A DNA stretch of 64,000 nt from Sulfurimicrobium sp964552675. GTDB taxonomy: Bacteria; Pseudomonadota; Gammaproteobacteria; Burkholderiales; Sulfuricellaceae. Within the stretch, counting starts at the first letter, position 1. Each line of letters opens with the position of its first letter. The notes under the pieces were generated by a model. The model made no database searches, had not been told where the DNA came from, and saw only the letters and a program-made list of their open reading frames with translations. Of the stretch, positions 57,825 to 64,000 are shown in pieces. A program made the translations under genes and the position numbers. The stretch covers positions 113,880 through 177,879 of the forward strand of contig CAZKHJ010000003.1 in NCBI GenBank assembly GCA_964552675.1. Reading direction: 5' to 3'.

Positions 57825-60785
57825 ATGGCGCGCACATTCAAATTAAAACCATGGGTATATGCAGGCTTGTTGGCCCTGTCGCCGTTGTCCGCTGATGCGG
57901 CCGGCTTGGGCAAGCTGACCGTTACGTCTGCATTGGGACAGCCCTTGCGGGCGGAAATCGAACTGGTGGCCGTGCAAAAGGACGAGTTGAGTTCTATCGT
58001 GGCGCGCCTTGCCTCTGCTGATGCATTCAAGGAAGCCAGAATTGAGCGCAGCGGCGCCTTGCTGGATATCAAATTCAATGTCGAGCAGAAAAAGACAGGC
58101 ACCCAGGTAGTCAGGCTTACGACTGTTCAGCCCGTTAACGAGCCTTTCCTCGATATGTTGGTCGAGCTCAATTGGGCTGCCGGTCGCCTGTTGCGCGAAT
58201 ATACCGTCCTTCTTGATCCACCAGGCTATGCTGAACCGCAGTCCGTACAGCCGGTGGCAGTGTCCACGGTCAAATCTGCCATGGAGGAAACCACGGCAGC
58301 GGCACCAGTGCCGTCTACGGAAGCTGCGCCGGCACCTTCAACGGCCAAGAGCGATGCCGCCAAAACAGGCAAGACAGCCAGAAAACCGGTCGAGCCGGTG
58401 GCAGATGCTTCCGCTGCCTCAGGGCAACAGGGTGGAGAGGAAAAAAGTTATGGGCCGGTCAAAAAGGGCGATACCCTGACCGGAATCGCATCCCAGTTGA
58501 AACCCGAAGGCTATAGCCTTGAGCAGATGCTGGTGGCACTGTACCAGACAAATAAGAAGGCGTTCTCCGGCAACAACATGCACCGCCTGAAAACTGGTCA
58601 GATCCTGCGTGTTCCGGAGGAGCAGCAGCTTGCTTCGCTGGGACGTGCCGAGGCGACGCATGAAGTAAAAGCGCATACGGCTGACTGGAATGCCTACCGC
58701 CAGAAGCTTGCCTCCGCCGTGGCCGAAACGGCTGCCCCCAGGGAAGCGGCGCCCAAACAGGAAGCAAAAGGGAAAATAGCCACTGCTGTTGAAGACAAGG
58801 CTGCGCCGCCTCCCGCGCCGTCCAAGGATGTGCTCAAGGTAACCAAGGGCGAGGCCCCTGCCAGCGGCAAGGAATTGCAGTCACTGCAAAACAAGGTACA
58901 GTCGCTGCAGGAAGAAACCACGGCACGGGAAAAATCCCTGAAGGAAGCCAATAGCCGTATCGCGACACTGGAAAAAAACATCAAGGAGATGCAGCAGCTT
59001 CTTGAACTGAAGAACAAAAATCTGGCTGAACTGCAAAAGCAGGCTGCAGCCAAGCCGGAGCCGGCTCTGGCTCCGGCTCCGGCTCCGGCTCCGGCACCAG
59101 CTCCGGCTGCCGAAGCCCCGGCAAAACCAGCTGAGAAGGCAGCGGAGCCTCCACCCAAGGCGGCCGAGCCCGTGGCAGCACCGGCGGAAGCGCCGAAGCC
59201 GGCAGCCGAAGTGCCTGTCGAGGGCAAGCCCAAGCCCCCGGTCAAGCCTAAGCCCCAACCCGTTGCTCCGCCGCCTCCCGAACCCAGCCTGCTGGATAGC
59301 CTGACCAATAATCCGCTCTACCTCGCTGCTGGTGGCCTGCTGGCGTTGCTGGGCGGAGGTGCGCTGTTCGCGGTCAACCGCCGAAGGAAAAAGAGCCTGT
59401 CCAGCTTCGAGGACAGCATCCTTACGGGTGGGGATCTCAAGGCTAATACGGTATTTGGTGAGACCGCAGGGGGGGTGGTCGACACTGGAGACACCTCTTT
59501 CCTGACCGATTTCAGCCAGGCCGGCCTGGGCACGATCGACACCAACGATGTTGATCCGATTGCCGAGGCCGAGGTATATATGGCTTATGGTCGTGATGCG
59601 CAGGCCGAGGAAATTCTCAAGGAGGCGATGGTCAAGGACCCCAACCGCCATGAAATTCACCTCAAGCTGCTGGAAATCTATGCGGCACGTAAAAACCTGA
59701 TCGCCTTCGAAACGCTGGCTGGTGAGCTGTACGCTGCCATTGGTGGCCAGGCCAGCCCGTTGTGGGATAGGGCGGCAGAAATGGGGCGTGCACTGGATCC
59801 GAATAATCCGCTCTATGGCAAGCAGGAAAGTGCCGGGAAAGCCGCGCCGGAAGCGGCTGCTGTTGCCGCTGTTGCTGCTGCGGGTGTGGATCTGGCCGAA
59901 CCAACCCAGGGGATGGTGGAGATGCCGGCACCGTTTGAGGCGGAAGCTGAGACAGAAACGGAAGAGGCCTCTGCGGACCTGGATTTCGATGTGGATGAGA
60001 CCCCCGTTCAGGCGGAGGCCGAAACAGTCGCGCCTGTTGCCGAAGAAGCGCCGGTCGAGGAAGAGTTCGATGCGCTTGAATTCGACATGGGGACTTTCGC
60101 CGAAAAACCCGCCGAATCACCTGTGGAAGCGCAGCCGGAAACCGAAGTAGCCACTATTGCGGAATCCGGGACAGGCATGGATTTTGACCTGGATGAGTTG
60201 ATACCGGAGCAAGCTCCGACTGAAATAGAGACAGCGCCGGTGCTACAGCCTGGGGCTGAGTCGGCAGGCTTGGAACTTGATCTTGATAATTTGCTGGCAC
60301 CCTCTGCCGAGTCGGCGCCTGAGGAGGCAGTCGAAGCGGGCACGGATCTGGATTTTTCGCTGGACCTGCCGGAAATGGGCGCCGAAGTGGTTGCTGAGCC
60401 TGTTGCCGAGAGCGAGGCACAGGAAGAAAGCATCAATATCGGGGCGGCTCCGGAAGAGGAAGGACACCTGGATTTCGATTTTGATCTGGGCGGTGAAGCT
60501 GCGCCTGCCGCAGCCGAGGAAAAACCTGCCGCAGCGATGCCGGAACTCGATCTGTCCGGCATCAGCCTGGATCTGGCGGAGCCTGCTGAACAGCCTGCCG
60601 AGGCCGTGTCTCTTTCAGGTGAAGGCGAGATCGGTACCACCGAGGCAGCCACCAAACTCGACCTGGCACGAGCCTATGTCGAAATGGGTGATACGGATGG
60701 CGCACGGGAGATTCTGGAAGAAGTGCTGAAAGAAGGCAGCGAGCAGCAACAGGCTGACGCCAACCAGTTGCTGGCGTCGCTCTAA
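57825..60785 (+). CDS. fimV: FimV/HubP-family polar hub protein
   Basis: A 986-residue membrane protein. After a signal peptide comes the conserved N-terminal domain (LGKLTVTSALGQPLRAEIEL, to about residue 130). A LysM peptidoglycan-binding domain (GPVKKGDTLTGIASQL, about 208-265), a coiled coil near 350-410, and a Pro/Ala linker follow. One membrane segment (about 500-520, ending NRRRKK) and a long acidic cytoplasmic part with repeated DLDFDV/DFDLDE blocks lead to the C-terminal TPR-like FimV motif (TKLDLARAYVEMGDTDGARE). FimV organises the cell pole, type IV pili and chemotaxis proteins. Start ATG 57825 has GAGGGTGGC upstream. Confidence 0.93.
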   Translation: MARTFKLKPWVYAGLLALSPLSADAAGLGKLTVTSALGQPLRAEIELVAVQKDELSSIVARLASADAFKEARIERSGALLDIKFNVEQKKTGTQVVRLTTVQPVNEPFLDMLVELNWAAGRLLREYTVLLDPPGYAEPQSVQPVAVSTVKSAMEETTAAAPVPSTEAAPAPSTAKSDAAKTGKTARKPVEPVADASAASGQQGGEEKSYGPVKKGDTLTGIASQLKPEGYSLEQMLVALYQTNKKAFSGNNMHRLKTGQILRVPEEQQLASLGRAEATHEVKAHTADWNAYRQKLASAVAETAAPREAAPKQEAKGKIATAVEDKAAPPPAPSKDVLKVTKGEAPASGKELQSLQNKVQSLQEETTAREKSLKEANSRIATLEKNIKEMQQLLELKNKNLAELQKQAAAKPEPALAPAPAPAPAPAPAAEAPAKPAEKAAEPPPKAAEPVAAPAEAPKPAAEVPVEGKPKPPVKPKPQPVAPPPPEPSLLDSLTNNPLYLAAGGLLALLGGGALFAVNRRRKKSLSSFEDSILTGGDLKANTVFGETAGGVVDTGDTSFLTDFSQAGLGTIDTNDVDPIAEAEVYMAYGRDAQAEEILKEAMVKDPNRHEIHLKLLEIYAARKNLIAFETLAGELYAAIGGQASPLWDRAAEMGRALDPNNPLYGKQESAGKAAPEAAAVAAVAAAGVDLAEPTQGMVEMPAPFEAEAETETEEASADLDFDVDETPVQAEAETVAPVAEEAPVEEEFDALEFDMGTFAEKPAESPVEAQPETEVATIAESGTGMDFDLDELIPEQAPTEIETAPVLQPGAESAGLELDLDNLLAPSAESAPEEAVEAGTDLDFSLDLPEMGAEVVAEPVAESEAQEESINIGAAPEEEGHLDFDFDLGGEAAPAAAEEKPAAAMPELDLSGISLDLAEPAEQPAEAVSLSGEGEIGTTEAATKLDLARAYVEMGDTDGAREILEEVLKEGSEQQQADANQLLASL
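59065..59110 (+). repeat. CTCCGG hexamer array within fimV
   Basis: About seven near-identical six-base units (GCTCCG type) encode an Ala-Pro repeat in the linker before the membrane segment. Such arrays change length by slippage without breaking the frame. Confidence 0.7.
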
Positions 60786-60806
60786 AACCGGAAATTTGGG
60801 AAAATG

Positions 60807-60839
60807 GCCCTCCACAGTTAAACTGTGGAGGGCTTTTTA
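60807..60839 (+). terminator. Rho-independent terminator after fimV
   Basis: GCCCTCCACAGTT pairs with AACTGTGGAGGGC, followed by five T, 21 bases past the fimV stop. It separates fimV from the EcfT-like gene. Confidence 0.88.
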
Positions 60840-60857
60840 TTTGCTGAGAGTAAACAC

Positions 60858-61496
60858 TTGCTGATTCATCCCGCCACCAAGATCCTGCTTTGGCTGGGGG
60901 CAGCCCTTGCCGTGCAAGGCCTGGATCTTGTTCCGTTGGCTCTTGTCGCCGTGTCGCTAACCATGATCCTGGTCGTGGCGAGGGGCTTGGCCTTGGCCTT
61001 GGCCTTGCCCATGCTGCGCCGTGCCCGCTGGCTGCTGCTGGCGCTGGTTTTGATTTATGCCTGTGCTACTCCGGGACTCCCCCTGTTGCCGCTGCTCGGT
61101 GTTATCAGTCCGTCATTCGAGGGCTTGCATGGTGGTATTCTGCAGGCAGGACGTCTGGTGGTGTTGCTGCTTGGCTTGTCGCTGCTGCTGTGGTCCAGCC
61201 CGCGAGAAAACCTGCTGAGTGGAATTTATGTATTGCTGCGACCGTTTCGCCCCATGGGGCTAGACCCCGAGCGGGTCGCGGTACGGCTCTGGCTGACGCT
61301 GCACTATGCCCAAGGACAGTCGCGCCAGAAAATTCAGGATTGGCGCAATGAACTACTTGCCGCGCTTGACCCGGCTCCTGCCATGGCGACCGAGGTGAAG
61401 CTGGAACTGTTTGCCTTTTCCTGGCGCGATACGCTGGTGCTTGCATTGGCAGCGTTTGTGTCGGTGTTGCTGCTATGGCCTGGGTGGGTGGCATGA
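60858..61496 (+). CDS. EcfT/CbiQ-like membrane protein
   Basis: A 212-residue protein with four to five hydrophobic segments and a charged loop RPFRPMGLDPERVAVRLWLT, the kind of coupling-helix region (A-R-G-like) found in the T component of energy-coupling-factor transporters and CbiQ. No ATPase or substrate-binding partner lies nearby, so the cargo is unknown. The start is probably TTG 60858, with GAGAG 8 bases upstream; a GTG at 60825 lies inside the fimV terminator and is rejected. Its stop overlaps the truA ATG. Confidence 0.65.
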   Translation: MLIHPATKILLWLGAALAVQGLDLVPLALVAVSLTMILVVARGLALALALPMLRRARWLLLALVLIYACATPGLPLLPLLGVISPSFEGLHGGILQAGRLVVLLLGLSLLLWSSPRENLLSGIYVLLRPFRPMGLDPERVAVRLWLTLHYAQGQSRQKIQDWRNELLAALDPAPAMATEVKLELFAFSWRDTLVLALAAFVSVLLLWPGWVA

Positions 61497-62278
61497 CAAG
61501 ATTCGCACTCGGGCTGGAATATGACGGCAGCCATTTTTGCGGCTGGCAGAGCCAGCCCTCCGGTTGTGGCGTGCAGGATGCACTGGAACAGGCGCTGGCA
61601 GGTATCGCCGGGGAGCACATCCGGGTTCATGCCGCTGGCCGTACCGATACCGGTGTGCATGCCCTCTCCCAGGTGATCCATTTCGACACGGCCGCCGTGC
61701 GCCCGGAAAGCGCCTGGGTGCGGGGCGCCAATGCCCTGCTGCCAGCAAGCATTGGCGTGTTGTGGGCACGCCAGGTCAGTGATGATTTCCATGCACGCTT
61801 TTCTGCACAGGGGCGCCGCTACCGCTATGTCCTGCTCAATCACCCGGTTCGCCCCGGGCTGTTCAATGCCAAAACCGGCTGGTTTCACCTGCCGCTGGAT
61901 CTGGCGCTGATGCGCCAGGGGGCTGAATATCTTCTGGGCGAGCACGATTTTTCAGCCTTCCGTGCTGCCGGATGCCAGGCAAAGTCGCCGGTGAAGCATT
62001 TGCATCAACTGGATGTTACGCGCCAGGGCGATACCCTGATTTTCGAACTGGCCGCCAATGGTTTCCTGCACCATATGGTGCGCAACATCGTTGGCTGCCT
62101 GGTGTATGTGGGCAAGAAGAAATATCCGCCGGAGTGGATTGCGGAACTTCTTTTGAATGCCGATCGCACGCTTGCTGCACCGACTTTTTCTCCCGACGGA
62201 CTGTATTTTTCCGGCGTCAGGTATGATGAAAAATGGAATCTCCCTGAATTTGGACGCACCCTGAATCTGAATCCATGA
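61493..62278 (+). CDS. truA: tRNA pseudouridine(38-40) synthase TruA
   Basis: A 261-residue enzyme that makes pseudouridine in the anticodon arm. The catalytic aspartate is in AAGRTDTGVHALSQ near 48-61, with GLEYDGSHFCGWQSQPSG at the start and FLHHMVRNIVGCL later. ATG 61493 overlaps the stop of the EcfT-like gene. The stop overlaps trpF. Confidence 0.96.
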   Translation: MTRFALGLEYDGSHFCGWQSQPSGCGVQDALEQALAGIAGEHIRVHAAGRTDTGVHALSQVIHFDTAAVRPESAWVRGANALLPASIGVLWARQVSDDFHARFSAQGRRYRYVLLNHPVRPGLFNAKTGWFHLPLDLALMRQGAEYLLGEHDFSAFRAAGCQAKSPVKHLHQLDVTRQGDTLIFELAANGFLHHMVRNIVGCLVYVGKKKYPPEWIAELLLNADRTLAAPTFSPDGLYFSGVRYDEKWNLPEFGRTLNLNP

Positions 62279-62913
62279 CTAGCGTGCAACACTACACTAG
62301 AGCAAAAATTTGCGGCATTACCCGCGTTGAGGATGGCCTGGAAGCAGCCCGTCAGGGCGCGGATGCCATTGGCCTGGTTTTTTACCCCCCCAGCCCGCGC
62401 CATGTCTCGCTTGCGCAGGCGGCTGCCATTACCGCAGCCTTGCCGCCCTTTGTTACCACGGTTGGCCTGTTTGTGAACCCGGAAGTGGCCCAGGTCGAGG
62501 CAGTGTTGCGGGAATTGCGCCTGGATGTGCTGCAGTTCCACGGCGATGAAGCGCCCGAGCTCTGTACCCGTTTCGGTGTGCCCTGGCTCAAGGCGGTGCG
62601 CGTCAAACCCGGGGTGGATTTGGTACAATACGCAATTCGATACCGGCGCGCCCAGGGTTTGCTGCTGGATGCCTATGTGGAAGGAACGGCCGGTGGAACC
62701 GGCCAATCCTTTGACTGGGCGCTGATCCCACCCCGCTTGCCGCTTCCGGTGATTCTTTCCGGCGGGCTTGATGCCGGCAATGTGCGGGCTGGCATCGAAC
62801 AGGTCAAACCCTGGGCAGTAGACGTTTCCAGCGGCGTTGAAGCAAGCAAGGGAATCAAGGATGCAGCGAAAATCGCCGCGTTCATGCGAGAAGTACGCAA
62901 GGAGTGTGTATAA
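62275..62913 (+). CDS. trpF: Phosphoribosylanthranilate isomerase
   Basis: A 212-residue TIM-barrel enzyme of tryptophan synthesis: AKICGITRVEDG at the start, LQFHGDE near 81, and LSGGLDAGNV near 160. The catalytic cysteine is in KICGIT and the aspartate near VDVSSGVE. It overlaps truA by 4 bases and is followed directly by trpB, the common truA-trpF-trpB order. Confidence 0.96.
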   Translation: MTSVQHYTRAKICGITRVEDGLEAARQGADAIGLVFYPPSPRHVSLAQAAAITAALPPFVTTVGLFVNPEVAQVEAVLRELRLDVLQFHGDEAPELCTRFGVPWLKAVRVKPGVDLVQYAIRYRRAQGLLLDAYVEGTAGGTGQSFDWALIPPRLPLPVILSGGLDAGNVRAGIEQVKPWAVDVSSGVEASKGIKDAAKIAAFMREVRKECV

Positions 62914-64000
62914 GTGCAAATGTATGATCTGCCGGACCAAAATGGTCATTTTGGCCCCTACGGCGGCATTTTCGTCGCCGAAACCCTGATTGCGGCACTG
63001 GACGAATTGCGTGTTGCCTACGAGGAATGCCGCAAGGATCCGGATTTTCAGGCCGAATTCGTCAACGAACTGAAGCATTACGTCGGCCGACCCAGCCCGA
63101 TCTATCACGCCAGGCGCTGGACCGAACATCTCGGCGGGGCGCAGATCTACCTCAAGCGCGAAGATCTCAACCACACCGGCGCGCACAAGATCAACAACGG
63201 CATCGGCCAGGCCCTGCTGGCCCGGCGCATGGGCAAGAAGCGCGTCATCGCTGAAACCGGTGCCGGCATGCACGGCGTGGCGAGCGCTACCGTGGCCGCG
63301 CGCTACGGCCTGGAATGCGTGGTCTACATGGGCGCCGAGGATGTCAAGCGCCAGGCGCCCAACGTCTACCGCATGAAGCTGCTCGGGGCCACCGTGGTGC
63401 CGGTTGAATCCGGCTCGAAAACCCTCAAGGATGCGCTCAACGAAGCCATGCGCGACTGGGTCACCAATGTCGAAACCACATTCTACATCCTCGGCACTGC
63501 CGCCGGCCCGCACCCCTATCCCATGCTGGTGCGCGACTTCCAGTGCGTGATCGGCGAGGAAGCCAAGAAGCAGATGCCGGAAATGATCGGCCGCCAGCCG
63601 GATGTGGTGATCGCCTGCGTGGGTGGCGGCTCCAACGCCATTGGCATGTTCTACCCCTATATTCCTCACGATGAGGTTAAATTGATCGGTGTCGAGGCTG
63701 CCGGCCTGGGCCTGGCCAGCGGCAGACATGCGGCGCCGCTCAATGCCGGTGGTGTGGGTGTGCTGCATGGCGCGCGCCAGTACCTGATGCAGGACCCCAA
63801 CGGCCAGATCATCGAAACCCATTCCATTTCCGCCGGCCTGGATTACCCCGGCGTCGGGCCGGAACACTGCTACCTCAAGGACAGCGGTCGCGCCGAATAC
63901 GTGGCAGTGACCGACGACGAGGCGCTCAAGGCCTTCCATGACCTGTGCCGCTTCGAAGGGATCATCCCGGCGCTGGAATCCAGCCACGCCCTGGCGCACG
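62914..64000 (+). CDS. trpB: Tryptophan synthase beta chain (3' end outside window)
   Basis: About 362 residues visible. It joins indole and serine to tryptophan. It starts MYDLPDQNGHFGPYGGIFVA after a GTG; the PLP lysine is in HTGAHKINNG (Lys92) and the phosphate-binding glycines in CVGGGSNAIG. GTG 62914 is preferred to ATG 62920 because AGGAG lies 9 bases upstream of the GTG. The frame is open to the last base. Confidence 0.95.
   Translation, partial: MQMYDLPDQNGHFGPYGGIFVAETLIAALDELRVAYEECRKDPDFQAEFVNELKHYVGRPSPIYHARRWTEHLGGAQIYLKREDLNHTGAHKINNGIGQALLARRMGKKRVIAETGAGMHGVASATVAARYGLECVVYMGAEDVKRQAPNVYRMKLLGATVVPVESGSKTLKDALNEAMRDWVTNVETTFYILGTAAGPHPYPMLVRDFQCVIGEEAKKQMPEMIGRQPDVVIACVGGGSNAIGMFYPYIPHDEVKLIGVEAAGLGLASGRHAAPLNAGGVGVLHGARQYLMQDPNGQIIETHSISAGLDYPGVGPEHCYLKDSGRAEYVAVTDDEALKAFHDLCRFEGIIPALESSHALAH

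Noticed and set aside
59065..59110. CRISPR-like or mobile repeat
   Set aside because: The short GCTCCG units have no spacers and stay in frame as an Ala-Pro linker within fimV.
60825..60857. GTG 60825 as start of the EcfT-like gene
   Set aside because: It lies inside the stem of the fimV terminator; TTG 60858 has a ribosome site.
62005..63999. 664-codon minus-strand frame across truA, trpF and trpB
   Set aside because: It crosses three well-recognised genes on the other strand.

Overview
This 64 kb window looks like a chromosomal stretch of a betaproteobacterium. The signs are the leuC / entericidin-like lipoprotein / leuD / leuB / asd / fimV / truA / trpF / trpB order, the xseB-ispA-dxs order, a tmRNA encoding the tag ANDENYAVAA, ubiquinone biosynthesis, lipopolysaccharide core genes and a type II secretion locus. 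Base composition is fairly GC-rich with strongly GC-ending codons, and intergenic spaces are short. The order Nitrosomonadales (Sulfuricella- or Gallionella-like) is a guess from gene content only.

Layout. 1-3.0 kb: the end of an uncharacterised, possibly PilZ-like gene, then ycaO. 3.1-3.5 kb: tmRNA on the minus strand. 3.5-11.2 kb, all minus strand: mtaD-ubiG-gph, an OmpA-family protein, an ArnT-like glycosyltransferase, rpmE, an AI-2E-family membrane protein and waaF. 11.3-14.6 kb: an overlapping pair of signalling genes (degenerate EAL plus HDOD, then PAS-PAS-GGDEF-EAL). 14.7-17.4 kb: the complete AMMECR1 / MEMO / radical-SAM trio. 17.5-19.2 kb: ispD-ispF-thpR. 19.3-25.2 kb: a host-attachment-type protein, a hydrolase lacking its expected histidine, the divergent selenium pair mnmH/selD, and a two-component system. 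25.2-25.5 kb: back-to-back tRNA-Met and tRNA-Arg genes with interleaved promoters.

25.5-28.7 kb is the accessory segment. Next to tRNA-Arg(CCG) lie AT-rich DNA with TTTTGCCACA repeats, a umuD gene cut off just before its catalytic serine, an intact self-cleaving (S24, LexA/UmuD-like) repressor, and, divergently, three genes: an unknown 221-residue protein, a 72-residue protein and a DUF3800 protein. One perfect 18-bp palindrome lies within both divergent promoters. This is the best candidate here for an undescribed system: a probably damage-inducible module driven by a private LexA-like switch.

28.7-34.0 kb: type II secretion gspN-C-D-E. 34.0-39.0 kb: an Orn/Lys/Arg decarboxylase, sppA, a HAD phosphatase and rluC, divergent from rne, which has a roughly 490-nt leader. 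42.2-46.4 kb: rlmD, a PolB-type exonuclease, uncertain small ORFs, a secreted protein, a YecA/SEC-C protein, a broken acetyltransferase and tRNA-Thr. 46.4-52.99 kb: a Rieske oxygenase, xseB-ispA-dxs, folE2, a retropepsin-like protease and a glutamine amidotransferase. 53.1-64.0 kb: leucine, aspartate-family and tryptophan biosynthesis with fimV and an EcfT-like membrane protein; trpB runs off the end.

A second theme is a pair of 144- and 147-bp palindromic intergenic elements (15856-15999 and 19162-19308) whose outermost triplets are stop codons. Together they supply the stop codons of three neighbouring genes. No CRISPR array, rRNA gene or intact insertion sequence was seen.
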